Shown: positions 36,010 to 45,192, counted from the stretch's first letter. The stretch is 64,000 nucleotides of DNA from Anaeromyxobacter oryzae (GCF_023169945.1 NZ_AP025591.1:496001-560000), one strand, 5' to 3'. Notes: a model not told the origin generated them from the letters alone. Made by a program: numbers and translations.

Positions 36010-36333
36010 ATGAGGCGAATCATCGGAGTCGTGGCGTTCGGGATGCTGGCCGCGGGCTGCGCGACGAGCAAGATGGAGAAGCAGATCGATCCTCTCAAGG
36101 AGAGGATGACGGCGCTCGAGCAGCAGCAGGCGGCGGTCACCTCGAAGCTGGACACGCAGACGGCCGAGATGGAGGCTCTCCGCAGGAGCCTGGAGCAGAA
36201 CACCGCCGCGGCGGCTCGTTCGCAGGATGCGGCGAGGGAAGCGCAGCTGTCCGCGGCGCGGGCGGAGGAAGCGGCGCAGAAGTCCGCCAAGGCGTTCGAG
36301 CTGACCCAGGTGAAGGGCGCGAGGAAGCAGTAG
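36010..36333 (+). CDS. Lpp-like alanine-zipper outer-membrane lipoprotein (paralogue 1)
   Basis: A 107-residue lipoprotein. A signal peptide ends in the lipobox LAAGC, so the mature protein starts at Cys17 (CATSKMEK). The rest is one long coiled coil with TALEQQQAAVTSKLDTQTAEMEALRRSLEQ, then an Ala-rich segment AQLSAARAEEAAQKSAKAFEL. This resembles Lpp/OprI-type envelope lipoproteins. It ends ARKQ, so the last residue is Gln rather than the Lys used by Braun lipoprotein. A close paralogue lies at 52783 with a similar leader and downstream hairpin. AGGAGGAGG precedes the ATG. Confidence 0.85.
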   Translation: MRRIIGVVAFGMLAAGCATSKMEKQIDPLKERMTALEQQQAAVTSKLDTQTAEMEALRRSLEQNTAAAARSQDAAREAQLSAARAEEAAQKSAKAFELTQVKGARKQ

Positions 36334-36352
36334 CTCGGATCGCTCCGGCATG

Positions 36353-36384
36353 CGGTGCGGCGGAGCATCGGGGACGCCGCACCG
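36353..36384. terminator. hairpin after lipoprotein gene 1 (conserved with cassette 2)
   Basis: CGGTGCGGC and GCCGCACCG form a perfect 9-bp stem 20 bases after the lipoprotein stop. The same arms occur after the paralogue at 53145-53178, so the stem has been conserved. Confidence 0.55.
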
Positions 36385-36476
36385 TCAGCCGGGATCGTCC
36401 GTGACGGTTGCCCACCACCCGATCCCCTCGGAGACGAGGAGCCGATCGGGAAGCCCCGACGCTCGCGCCGCCGCGA

Positions 36477-38195
36477 TCAGGTGCGCGCGGCCTCCCGCCG
36501 CTCCCACCCGGCGACGGCGTGCTCCAGGTCGAAGCACATCCGCTCGCGCCCCAGCGCCTTCCCCAGCGGCGACCGCTCCACGACCCGCCGCGCCTGAGGG
36601 TTGAGCGCCGCGAGCCACAGCTCGGCCCCGCGGCTCCGGACCCGATCGTCGGCCTCCTTCATCATCTTCAGCGCCGAGTACTCCAGGTCGAAGATCGCGC
36701 TGCAGTCGAGCACGATGACCTTCGGGTCCGCGCGCTGGACGATCGACGCGAGCAGGTCCAGCACGCGCTCGGTGTTGCCGAAGAACAGCCGCCCCTCGAC
36801 CCGGACCATGAGCAGGCCTGGGTAGGTCTCGTCCTCCGGGTGCTCGTCGGTCCGCCGCCGGAACACGTTCGTCCCCGGCTTGCGCGCCACCTCGTACACG
36901 GCCGGGTTGCTGGCCTGGTACCCGAGCGCCAGGAGCGAGGTGATCACCGCGACCAGGATCCCGCGCAGCGTGCCGAGCAGGAGGACCCCGGCGAACGCGG
37001 TGAGCGCCCAGACGAGCTCCGTGCGCCGGATCGCGGCGATCGCCTGGAAGTCGCGGACGCTGACGAGCTCGACCGAGTAGACGAGGACGATCGCGGCGAG
37101 GACCGCCTCGGGCATGAGCGAGAGGGCCGGCGCGAGTAGGAGCAGCGTGACGAGCGAGGCCATCCCGAGCACGAGGCCGGCGATCGGGGTCCGGGCTCCC
37201 GCGCGCTGGTTCACGAGCGTCTGGCTCGTGCCCCCACCGGACGGCATCGCCCCGAACAGCCCGCCGACCACGTTGGCGGCGCCCGTGGCGAGCAGCTCCA
37301 CGTTCGACGCGGGCCGGGCCTGCGAGGGCCCTGCGAAGGCACGGCCGCACGCGATCGTCTCGGTGAAGCTCATGAGGGCGATCGCGAGGGCCGCGGGCCA
37401 CAGCGCCTCGACGAGGCCGAGGTCGGGCCGGACCACCGACGGGAGGCCGGCAGGGATCGTCCCGATGGTCCTGATGCCCAGGGACCACGGCGCGAGGAGG
37501 GCGCTCGCCGCGATCCCCGCCGCGACCGCGACGAGAGCGGCCGGGACCCGTGGGATCCAGTGCTTCAGCGCGAGGATCGTCGCCACCGCCGCGACGGAGA
37601 GCAGGAGCGTCGGGATCGAGGCCCCGCCCGCGGCGCGGACGATCGCGAGCAGGTCGCGGAAGAACCCGACCTTCTGGACGTGGAGCCCGAGCAGCTTCGG
37701 GAGCTGATCGGCGACGATCACCGCGCCGATCCCGGCCTTGAAGCCGGCCAGGACCGGCTCGGAGATGAAGTTCGCCACGAACCCGAAGCGGAGCGCCGCG
37801 GAGACCAGCAGGATCACGCCGACCAGCAGCGAGAGCGTCGCCACCGCCGCCATGAGGCGCGCCGCGTCGCCGCCCGGCACCGCCTCCGTCAGCGCCGATC
37901 CCACCAGGATCCCGATCGTCGTGGTGGTGCTCACGCTGAGTACCGCCGAGCGTCCCAGGGCCGCGTAGACGATGGGGGGTAGGAACGCCGCGTAGAGGCC
38001 CGCCTGCACCGGAAGCCCCGCGACGGTCGCGTAGGCCATCGCCTTCGGGAGCACGACCGCCGCCGCGGTCAGCCCGGCGAGGACGTCGGCGGCCAGGGTG
38101 GCGCGCTCGTAACCGCGCAGCCACCCGAGCCACGCGGTGTTCCGGTGTCCCGGCGCGCCGGCCCCGGCGCGGACGCTCGGGAGCGGCGAGCTCAC
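36477..38195 (-). CDS. SulP-family anion transporter with STAS domain
   Basis: A 572-residue inner-membrane transporter. The N-terminal membrane domain starts DVLAGLTAAAVVLPKAMAYATVAGLP, the SulP signature, and runs to about residue 430. A C-terminal STAS domain (about 450-560) carries VIVLDCSAIFDLEYSAL. SulP proteins carry sulfate, bicarbonate or other anions; the ion is not predictable here. The gene starts 7 bases after the ppk2 gene, at the end of the V-ATPase operon. Confidence 0.9.
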   Translation of the reverse strand: MSSPLPSVRAGAGAPGHRNTAWLGWLRGYERATLAADVLAGLTAAAVVLPKAMAYATVAGLPVQAGLYAAFLPPIVYAALGRSAVLSVSTTTTIGILVGSALTEAVPGGDAARLMAAVATLSLLVGVILLVSAALRFGFVANFISEPVLAGFKAGIGAVIVADQLPKLLGLHVQKVGFFRDLLAIVRAAGGASIPTLLLSVAAVATILALKHWIPRVPAALVAVAAGIAASALLAPWSLGIRTIGTIPAGLPSVVRPDLGLVEALWPAALAIALMSFTETIACGRAFAGPSQARPASNVELLATGAANVVGGLFGAMPSGGGTSQTLVNQRAGARTPIAGLVLGMASLVTLLLLAPALSLMPEAVLAAIVLVYSVELVSVRDFQAIAAIRRTELVWALTAFAGVLLLGTLRGILVAVITSLLALGYQASNPAVYEVARKPGTNVFRRRTDEHPEDETYPGLLMVRVEGRLFFGNTERVLDLLASIVQRADPKVIVLDCSAIFDLEYSALKMMKEADDRVRSRGAELWLAALNPQARRVVERSPLGKALGRERMCFDLEHAVAGWERREAART

Positions 38196-38202
38196 GCGAG
38201 CC

Positions 38203-39018
38203 TCAGTACTCCTCGGGGACGTACTTGTACGGATAGCCGGGCTCGACGTAGCCGTTCCGCTTCTGGCGCTCCGGGAGCTTCGGGCGCTTCTCTCTCCGCG
38301 TCACGTCCTTGTACGGGATCCGGGAGAGCAGGTGCCGGATCACGTTCAGTCGCGCGCGCCGCTTGTCGTCGGAGCGGACGACGTACCACGGCGCGAACGG
38401 CGAGTCGGTCGCGGCGAACATCTCGTCCCGTGCGTGGGAGTAGTCGTACCAGCGGCTGTAGGACTCGAGGTCCATCGGCGAGAGCTTCCAGATCTTGCGA
38501 CCATCGTCGATGCGCGCCTGCAGCCGGCGGGTCTGCTCGTCCTGGCTCACCTCGAGCCAGTACTTGAGGAGCACGATCCCGGACTCCACCATCGCACGCT
38601 CGACGAGCGGAATGCCCTCCAGGAACCGCCTCGCCACCGCCTCCGAGCAGAACCCCATCACGCGCTCGACGCCGGCCCGGTTGTACCAGCTGCGATCGAA
38701 CAGCACGACCTCGCCGCCGGCGGGGAGGTGGACGAGGTAGCGCTGCGCGTACATCTGCGTCTTCTCGCGGTCGGTCGGCGCCGGGAGGGCCACCACCCGG
38801 AAGACCCGCGGGCTCACGCGCTCGGTGATCGCCTTGATCGTCCCGCCCTTGCCGGCTCCGTCCCGCCCCTCGAACACGACGCAGATCTTGAGCTTCTCGT
38901 GCTTCACCCACTCCTGGAGCTTCACGAGCTCGACATGCAGCTTCGCGAGCTCCTTCTCGTACTCCTTCCGCTTGAGCCGAGCCGCCTCGCGCGCCACCGT
39001 CTTGTCGTTGCTCGCCAT
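38203..39018 (-). CDS. ppk2: polyphosphate kinase 2
   Basis: A 271-residue one-domain PPK2, which transfers phosphate between polyphosphate and nucleotides. The Walker A VFEGRDGAGKGGTIK (about 48-62), Walker B VVLFDRSWYNRAGVE (about 104-118) and the lid TRRLQARIDDGRKIWKLSPMD are all canonical. The C-terminus (PGYPYKYVPEEY) is the normal family end. It lies 30 bases downstream of the V-ATPase A subunit gene and 7 bases before sulP, all minus strand, so co-transcription with the ATPase is likely. Whether it acts on ADP, GDP or AMP cannot be told. Confidence 0.92.
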   Translation of the reverse strand: MASNDKTVAREAARLKRKEYEKELAKLHVELVKLQEWVKHEKLKICVVFEGRDGAGKGGTIKAITERVSPRVFRVVALPAPTDREKTQMYAQRYLVHLPAGGEVVLFDRSWYNRAGVERVMGFCSEAVARRFLEGIPLVERAMVESGIVLLKYWLEVSQDEQTRRLQARIDDGRKIWKLSPMDLESYSRWYDYSHARDEMFAATDSPFAPWYVVRSDDKRRARLNVIRHLLSRIPYKDVTRREKRPKLPERQKRNGYVEPGYPYKYVPEEY

Positions 39019-39048
39019 GGACCGCCTCCGTTCGGCTGCCGTTCGAGG

Positions 39049-40884
39049 TCAGGCTCCGAGCGCCGCCCCGGCAGCAGGAGCGCCCGCCACGGGCGCCGGG
39101 GCCGGCGCCCGCCCGAGCGTCTTCACCAGCTCGTCGATCTGCGCCCGGTACGAGGCGTACTCGGGCGACCCGGCCGCGGCGTAGTTCAGGTTCTTGAGGA
39201 GCCCCGTCAGCTGCGTGAAGAACCGGCGTGACTCCTCCTTGTCCTTGAACGCGTAGTCACGCTGGACGAGGCTCCAGACGAGCTCGAACGCCTCCTTCTG
39301 GCGGGCCTGCGGCGTCGAGGCGTCCACCTTGTCGAAGGCGTCCTGCTGCAGGTAGACCATGTCGAGGAGCAGCGCCTTCTGATGCGTCACGTAGTCGTCG
39401 AGCGTGACGCCCTCCTCGCCCGTGACCTGCATCATCTGGTAGATGGCGTCGCCACGCTGCAGCAGCTCGGAGAGCGCCGCCACCGACTCGGTCCAGCCGG
39501 GCCGCAGCCGCGTGTCGAACCAGGGCCGGAGCTGGTCGAGGTAGCGCGACCACGAGATGAGCGGGTCCACCGCCGGGTAGAACCGCTTGTAGGCCCGCGC
39601 CGCCGAGAGGCCGAGGAACGACTTCACGGTGCCGAGCGTCGACTGAGTGACCGGCTCGTCGAAGTTGCCCCCGGCCGGGGAGACGGTGCCGATGATCGTG
39701 AGGCTCCCGATCGCTCCGTCGTTGGTCCGGAGCACTCCGGCCCGCTCGTAGATCCCCTTGATCGCCGAGTCGAGGTAGGCGGGGAAGCCCTCCTCGCCGG
39801 GGATCTCCTCCAGGCGCCCCGAGGTCTCGCGCATCGCCTGGGCCCAGCGCGACGTCGAGTCGGCGATGAGGAGCACGTTCAGCCCCTGCTGCCGGTAGTA
39901 CTCGCCGATCGTGATCCCCATGTAGATCGACGCCTCGCGCGCGGCGACCGGCATCGAGGACGTGTTGCAGATCACCACCGTCCGATCCATGAGCCGGCCG
40001 CCGCGTGGGTCCTTCATGCTCCCGAACTCCTCGATGGTCTCGAGCACCTCGCCCGCCCGCTCGCCGCAGGCGACCTGGACCACGACGTCGGCCGTGGAGA
40101 AGCGCGCGATGAGGCCCTGGAGCACCGTCTTCCCGGCGCCGAACGGGCCCGGGATGCAGGCGGTCCCGCCGAGCGCGATCGGGAAGAAGGTGTCGATGAG
40201 CCGGATCGTCGTGCTGAGCGGCTCCTCCGGGAACCGCCGCTCGCACAGCCGCCGGCGGAGCAGCCTCTCCGGCACGGGACGCCGCACCGGCCACCGCTGC
40301 GCCATCGTCAGCTCGCGCACGCGCCCGGCGGCGTCGCGGATCCGGGCCACCGGGTCGTCGACGCCGAGCTCGCCCCCGGGGATCGAGAGCAGCTCCACCT
40401 CGCCGGGCTCGCCGAAGGGGACCATGATCTTGTGCGTGAAGCGGTGCTCGGCGACGGTGCCCACGACGTCGCCGGCCCGCAGGCGCGCCCCGGGCTCGCG
40501 GCTCGGGACGAACGTCCACCGGCGGGTCGCGTCGAGCGCGTCGACCGACCTGCCGCGCGCCAGGAAGAAGCCGTCGCGCTCGGCCAGGGCCCGCAGCGGC
40601 TTCTGCAGGCCGTCGTAGACCGTCCCGAGCAGCCCCGGGCCGAGCGTGGCGGAGAGCATCCGACCCGTGAGCTCCACGGGATCGCCGACGCGCACGCCCT
40701 GCGTCTCCTCGAACATCTGCGCGTCGGCACGCCGGCCCGTGACGCGGAGGATCTCTCCCTCGAGGCGGGCCTCGCCGGTGCGGACGTAGACGATCGAGTT
40801 CTTCGTCATCGGAGCGTCGCTCTCGACGCTCACGATGTTGCCGGTGACTCCCACCACCCGCGCGTCAGGCGTAGACGTCGGCAT
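39049..40884 (-). CDS. atpA: V-type ATP synthase subunit A (catalytic)
   Basis: The 611-residue catalytic subunit of a bacterial V/A-type ATPase. The P-loop is GPFGAGKTVLQ (about 223-233), followed by the catalytic region VACGERAGEVLETIEEFG and the ADSTSRWAQAMRETSGRLEEIPGEEGFPAYL segment. In bacteria such enzymes pump H+ or Na+ or make ATP. It is the last subunit gene of the cluster and its start overlaps the DUF2764 gene by 20 bases. In most bacteria A precedes B; here A is at the other end of the operon. Confidence 0.94.
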   Translation of the reverse strand: MPTSTPDARVVGVTGNIVSVESDAPMTKNSIVYVRTGEARLEGEILRVTGRRADAQMFEETQGVRVGDPVELTGRMLSATLGPGLLGTVYDGLQKPLRALAERDGFFLARGRSVDALDATRRWTFVPSREPGARLRAGDVVGTVAEHRFTHKIMVPFGEPGEVELLSIPGGELGVDDPVARIRDAAGRVRELTMAQRWPVRRPVPERLLRRRLCERRFPEEPLSTTIRLIDTFFPIALGGTACIPGPFGAGKTVLQGLIARFSTADVVVQVACGERAGEVLETIEEFGSMKDPRGGRLMDRTVVICNTSSMPVAAREASIYMGITIGEYYRQQGLNVLLIADSTSRWAQAMRETSGRLEEIPGEEGFPAYLDSAIKGIYERAGVLRTNDGAIGSLTIIGTVSPAGGNFDEPVTQSTLGTVKSFLGLSAARAYKRFYPAVDPLISWSRYLDQLRPWFDTRLRPGWTESVAALSELLQRGDAIYQMMQVTGEEGVTLDDYVTHQKALLLDMVYLQQDAFDKVDASTPQARQKEAFELVWSLVQRDYAFKDKEESRRFFTQLTGLLKNLNYAAAGSPEYASYRAQIDELVKTLGRAPAPAPVAGAPAAGAALGA

Positions 40885-41539
40885 GTTCGCCCAGGGCCTC
40901 GGCGACGAGCGTCTCGAAGACCGCCCGGCCTCGCCCTGCCTCCAGCTGCTGCCAGTGGTGCATGAGCTCCCAGCGCCCGACGTAGAGCGCCACCGCCTCG
41001 AAGGTGAAGTGGTGGTCGTCGGCGCGCCGCTTCAACCAGACCCACGTCGCGTCGATCAGGCCGCGGTGGAACCCGAGCGCGTCGCCCTCGTCGAAGAGTC
41101 GGCGCAGCTCGGGGACGCGCGGGAAGGCGTGGGCGAGCCCGAGGTCGGGCTCGCCGAAGTGGCGGCGGATGTGGTCGACCCACCCGCCGATGCCGATCGC
41201 GGGCGGCCCGAGCCCCCGCCGCCGGCGGCGGAGCGCGGTCGCGATCATGCGCGCGGCGACCGCCCTGGCCGCGGCCTCGCGGAGCAGCGGATGCGAGATC
41301 CCGCGCATCAGCTCTCGGTACCGCGCCACCACCGCGGCGTCGGTCGTCTCCGCGAACCGCTGGGTCCACTCGAGGATCTCGAGCAGGTGCCGGATCTCCC
41401 GGCCGTCCTCCGGATCCAGCATCCGCAGGCGGTCCTGGAGCCGCTCCGCGCTGATCGGCAGCCGCTCGGCGTCGAACCGGGTGGGGAGCGCCGGGAGGCT
41501 GCTGATCAGCATGTGGTAGCGGCGCCAGGGCCACCTCAT
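40865..41539 (-). CDS. DUF2764 protein of the V-type ATPase operon
   Basis: A 224-residue protein whose start RWPWRRYHMLISSLPALP and place between subunits E and A match the DUF2764 proteins of chlamydial and spirochaetal V-ATPase operons. The rest is Arg-rich and helical, with conserved Trp residues (LEWTQRF, ATWVWLKRR). It is thought to replace the missing C subunit, but that is unproven. Its start shares ATGA with the stop of subunit E, and its end overlaps subunit A by 20 bases, showing tight coupling. Confidence 0.8.
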   Translation of the reverse strand: MRWPWRRYHMLISSLPALPTRFDAERLPISAERLQDRLRMLDPEDGREIRHLLEILEWTQRFAETTDAAVVARYRELMRGISHPLLREAAARAVAARMIATALRRRRRGLGPPAIGIGGWVDHIRRHFGEPDLGLAHAFPRVPELRRLFDEGDALGFHRGLIDATWVWLKRRADDHHFTFEAVALYVGRWELMHHWQQLEAGRGRAVFETLVAEALGEHADVYA

Positions 41540-42309
41540 CGCGACGCCGCCTTCCGGTCCGGTTGCGCCTCGCGCGCACCGCCCGCGTCGAGCACCACGG
41601 CGCCGCGGAGCAGCGCGCGGAACCGCGGCAGCATGTGGCTCAGCAGGAGCTGGGTGATCGCACCCTCGGTGAGCTCGACGTGCATGTCCTCGCCGACCAG
41701 CTTGACCCGGATGCCGGCCTGCACCTCCTCGCTCGTGCCGAAGGTCACGCCCTCGCGCAGCAGTCCGCCCCCCGCGGACAGCACGAAGTGCATCAGCGTC
41801 CCCGGCGTCGCCTCCTCCGGCTTCTTCCGCAGTTCGTCGAGCGAGGCCACGGTCGCGGGGAGGAGCACCTCGAGGCGTCCGCCACGCGGGGCGGCCGCGC
41901 CGGCCACCTCGAGGATCACCCGCTGGAGGAACCCGGGGTCGTCGAGCGTCCCCTTGACGAGCCGGCTCAGCATCTTCTCGAATCGGTCGATGAGGTCGCT
42001 CTCCATCGCGAGGATGGTGTCTCGTGCGGCCAGGGCGAGCGCGCCCTCGGCGGCGGCCTTCAGCTTGGCGCGCTCCTCCTCGGCGCGAGCCGCGAGCTCC
42101 TCCGCCTCCCTGCGCGCGGCGGAGACCCGCTCAGCGGCCTCCTGCCTCGCCGCGGCGACGATCGCCTCGGCCTCGGTCCGGCCCTGCGCGATCCCCGAGT
42201 CCCGGAGCCGACCGATGAGGGCCTCGACGCCGGCGGACTCGACGCCGGGGTCGCCCGGGGCTGCCGGAGCCGCCGCGGCGGCGGACGACTCTTTGCGTTC
42301 TCTGGCCAT
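41536..42309 (-). CDS. atpE: V-type ATP synthase subunit E
   Basis: A 257-residue peripheral-stalk subunit. A long Ala/Glu/Arg-rich helix (EAEAIVAAARQEAAERVSAARREAEELAARAEEERAKL, about 45-85) is followed by a globular C-terminal domain. The first 25 residues are Ala/Pro-rich and not conserved. ATG 42309 lies 8 bases after the K subunit stop. The gene overlaps the DUF2764 start by 4 bases. It should connect the A/B head with subunit I. Confidence 0.85.
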   Translation of the reverse strand: MARERKESSAAAAAPAAPGDPGVESAGVEALIGRLRDSGIAQGRTEAEAIVAAARQEAAERVSAARREAEELAARAEEERAKLKAAAEGALALAARDTILAMESDLIDRFEKMLSRLVKGTLDDPGFLQRVILEVAGAAAPRGGRLEVLLPATVASLDELRKKPEEATPGTLMHFVLSAGGGLLREGVTFGTSEEVQAGIRVKLVGEDMHVELTEGAITQLLLSHMLPRFRALLRGAVVLDAGGAREAQPDRKAASR

Positions 42310-42317
42310 GACGGTCC

Positions 42318-42767
42318 TCAGCTCTTCGGGAGCGCGGCGCTGACGATGAGGGCGAACACGAACGCGAACACGGCCAGGCCCTCCACGATGGCCGCGGGCG
42401 TGACCATCAACCCGAAGACCGCCGGCTTTTCCTTGCTCGCGTTGATCGCGGCGGCACAGCACTCGCCCTGGAGGACGCCGATGACGAGCAGCGCGATGCC
42501 CACGCCCGCGCCGAGGGCGAAGAGGCCCGGCGAGGTCGCCGGCGCCACCGGCCGGTTCAGCGTGAACATGATGACGATGCCGTAGATGATGATCGACGAG
42601 GGCAGGACCGAGAGCCCGATGTAGCGCCCGTACCCTCCGTCCACCTCCAGCACGGCGCCGCAGGCGGCCTTCCCCGCCCTCGTGCAGCCGATGGCGCTCC
42701 CGAGCGCCGCGAGCGCGACGGGGGCGTAGATGCCGATCCAGCCGATGAGCGCGATGTGGGTTTCCAT
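42318..42767 (-). CDS. atpK: V-type ATP synthase subunit K (proteolipid)
   Basis: The 149-residue membrane rotor subunit, with four hydrophobic helices as two fused hairpins. The second hairpin has the ion-carrying Glu in TPAAIVEGLAVF (near residue 128). The matching place of the first hairpin, LPSSIIIYGIVIMF, has no acidic residue, so there is one carrier per four helices, as in eukaryotic-type V-ATPase proteolipids. The coupling ion cannot be settled from this. It sits 12 bases after subunit I and 8 bases before E. Confidence 0.9.
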   Translation of the reverse strand: METHIALIGWIGIYAPVALAALGSAIGCTRAGKAACGAVLEVDGGYGRYIGLSVLPSSIIIYGIVIMFTLNRPVAPATSPGLFALGAGVGIALLVIGVLQGECCAAAINASKEKPAVFGLMVTPAAIVEGLAVFAFVFALIVSAALPKS

Positions 42768-42779
42768 CTTCAGGCCCTC

Positions 42780-44555
42780 CTAGGCCGCCTTCCTGGTGAA
42801 GGCGCGATACGGCTCGCCCTCCACGGGGAGACTCCAGTTGAAGAACTCGATCACGTTCAGACGCAGGCCGTGGACGACGCCGCCGAGGATCCCCATCGCG
42901 AGGTTGATCGCGTGCCCCGCCACCAGCACCACGATCCCCAGCAGGATCCCGACGCCCCGGAGCGCGAACGAGCTCGCGGCGAGGGAGTTGAACGCCTCCG
43001 CGAGCTTGATCGCGGCGAGCCCCAGCGCGAAGAGGCGCAGGTAGCTGAGCACGTCGCCGAACACCTTGGAGACCTCGGTGATGCCCTTCAGCCCCTCGAG
43101 CAGCCGCGAGACGAGCGCCCGCGGCGCGAAGCTCACCGGGTGCTCGGAGCTGAAGAGCAGCACGAGGGCCAGCCCCAGTCCGACGCCGCCGAGGCCGAGC
43201 CGCACCGCGCCAGGGTGGGCCCGCGCGACGCCGACCCAGAAGCCTGCGAGCAGGACGACGGTCCAGCCGAGCGGGGCGAGCGCCGCGAGCGAACGCCGCC
43301 GGCGCCAGGCCGAGGTGAGGTTCGCGGCGGAGAGGTGCGCGACGCCGATGCCGATCGAGATCAGCATCATCACGCCCTGGTCCTCGGCGTCGAGGAGGTG
43401 GGCCTTCGCGAGGAGCGAGCCCCGCGGCGGCACCCAGCCGAAGTAGCTGCCCACCAGGACGCCGTAGACGACGGACGAGATCGCGAGGGCCGCGAGCAGC
43501 CCGCGCGCCCCACCCGCGGCTCGCCCGAGCCGTCTCCACGCGAGGAGCGTCCCCAGGCCCAGCACCGCGCCGTAGGCCGCGTCGGAGAGGATCATCCCGA
43601 AGAACGCGACGAAGCTCAGGAAGACCGCCTTCGACGGATCCCACATGTGGTAGCCGGGGGTCCGGTAGAAGTTCACCAGCGCCTCACCGCCGCGGAGCGC
43701 CGGCGGATTGGCGAGCAGCGTGGGGGGAGCTTCGCCGAGACCGGGCTCCGCGACGGTGATCGCGAGCCGTCGATCGGTGGCGTACTGCCGGAGCGCCGCG
43801 ACGCGGTCCCGGGGTGCCCAGCCCTGGACCGCCAAGACCTCGTCGCGCTCCAGCGTCGCGCGCGCCGCCTGCTCCCGGGCGGCGCGGTCGTCGGCCGCGT
43901 CCAGGGCTGCGCGGAGCGCACTGGCGTGGAGCGTCAGGCCGATTCGACGGTAGTCGAGCTCCTCGAGCTCGCGCTCGACGTGCTCGAGGCGTGCCCGCAC
44001 CGTCGAGAGGGACCGCGGATCGAGCGCGACCGGCGCACCCGGCATGCCCGGCGGCGGCTCGGGCGCCACGACCACGACGTAGGCGAAGCGGTGATCGCGA
44101 CCGACGATCCTCCAGGGGGCGTCGACGGCCGCGAGGAGCGCGAGGTTGTACAGGGGGACCACGTGGAACGAGAACCGCAGCGCACCGTCACGTGCCCAGC
44201 CGGCGAGCTCGAAGTCGCCCCACGGCTCGAGCTCGGCCGCCCGGGCGCGGAGCTGCTCGCGCTCCTCGGCGAGCGCGTGAGCGCGATCGCGGACCTCGAG
44301 CGCCTCCCTCACCAGCCCCTCGACGTCGACGGCGGCCGGCCGCTCCGGCTCGCGGCGGCGCACGGGGCTGTCCTCGAGGTACTGGAGCGCCTCGCGCGCG
44401 CGCTGGCCGGCGCGGGCCGCGTCGGGCCCCCGCGCCGCTCCCGGATGGAGGTCGACGAGGTGCAGACACCCGAGGCGCTGGAGCCCCTCGAGCACCGCCT
44501 CCTTCTCGGCGGCGGGGCCGTACAGCGTCACCTTGGCGAGCGGCACGATGGCCAT
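42780..44555 (-). CDS. atpI: V-type ATP synthase subunit I
   Basis: A 591-residue stator subunit homologous to the eukaryotic a-subunit. An N-terminal cytosolic domain with coiled coils (about 1-280) is followed by a membrane domain with about seven to eight helices. The region DVLSYLRLFALGLAAIKLAEAFNSLA carries the essential Arg in YLRLFALGLA. It begins with an ATG that shares one base with the stop of subunit D (TGATG). It provides the ion half-channels next to the K ring. Confidence 0.92.
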   Translation of the reverse strand: MAIVPLAKVTLYGPAAEKEAVLEGLQRLGCLHLVDLHPGAARGPDAARAGQRAREALQYLEDSPVRRREPERPAAVDVEGLVREALEVRDRAHALAEEREQLRARAAELEPWGDFELAGWARDGALRFSFHVVPLYNLALLAAVDAPWRIVGRDHRFAYVVVVAPEPPPGMPGAPVALDPRSLSTVRARLEHVERELEELDYRRIGLTLHASALRAALDAADDRAAREQAARATLERDEVLAVQGWAPRDRVAALRQYATDRRLAITVAEPGLGEAPPTLLANPPALRGGEALVNFYRTPGYHMWDPSKAVFLSFVAFFGMILSDAAYGAVLGLGTLLAWRRLGRAAGGARGLLAALAISSVVYGVLVGSYFGWVPPRGSLLAKAHLLDAEDQGVMMLISIGIGVAHLSAANLTSAWRRRRSLAALAPLGWTVVLLAGFWVGVARAHPGAVRLGLGGVGLGLALVLLFSSEHPVSFAPRALVSRLLEGLKGITEVSKVFGDVLSYLRLFALGLAAIKLAEAFNSLAASSFALRGVGILLGIVVLVAGHAINLAMGILGGVVHGLRLNVIEFFNWSLPVEGEPYRAFTRKAA

Positions 44556-45181
44556 CAGCGCCCTCCCCCCTCCGCCTGCCCCCCCGCGCGCTCGCGGGCG
44601 CGCTTGCCCTTGGCGATCTTCGAGGTCACCACCGCGGATCGCTCCACGTCGGAGAGGAAGATCCGGATGCGGGCGATGTCCCGGTGGGCGCCCGGGATGA
44701 GGACCTTCTCGAAGAGGTTCACGCGCTGGGACACGCGGCGGACGGCGCCCTGCATCCGGGCGACGCGTGCGCGGTAGACGCGGACGCGGAGGCGCTGGGT
44801 GGCCGCCTCCTGGATGCACGTCACCGCGTCGTCGAGCCAGGCGGGGGTCGCGATGAGCGAGTACTCCGCGACTTCGAACTCGACGGCGCCCAGGGCGGGC
44901 AGGCGCAGCCCGAGGACGTCCTCCTCGACCACCTCCACGCGACGCACGCGCACGAGCCCGGAGAGCTTCGTCGCCGAGGTCCCCAGCAGCGGCAGGAGCG
45001 CCTCGAGGGATCGGCCCACCCGCGCCGCGGCGCGCTCCGCCTCGGCGAGCTCCTCGACCGCCTTCTTGTACTCCGCCGTGAGCTGCTGGCGCTTCAGCTC
45101 GAGCGAGGGCAGGAACCGCTCGAAGAGGCGGAGCCGATCCCGCTGCTGCTGGAGGGAGCTCTTGCTGAGCGCGACGGGCAT
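44555..45181 (-). CDS. atpD: V-type ATP synthase subunit D
   Basis: The 208-residue central-shaft subunit. Both ends form long helices (SKSSLQQQRDRLRLFERFLPSLELKRQQLTAEYKKAVEEL at the start; RVSQRVNLFEKVLIPGAHRDIARIRIFLSDVERSAVVTSKIAKGK near the end), the typical D-subunit layout. It lies between B and I with an 11-base gap and a 1-base overlap, respectively. It transmits rotation from the A/B head to the membrane rotor. Confidence 0.92.
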   Translation of the reverse strand: MPVALSKSSLQQQRDRLRLFERFLPSLELKRQQLTAEYKKAVEELAEAERAAARVGRSLEALLPLLGTSATKLSGLVRVRRVEVVEEDVLGLRLPALGAVEFEVAEYSLIATPAWLDDAVTCIQEAATQRLRVRVYRARVARMQGAVRRVSQRVNLFEKVLIPGAHRDIARIRIFLSDVERSAVVTSKIAKGKRARERAGGQAEGGGR

Positions 45182-45192
45182 CGTCGGAACCC

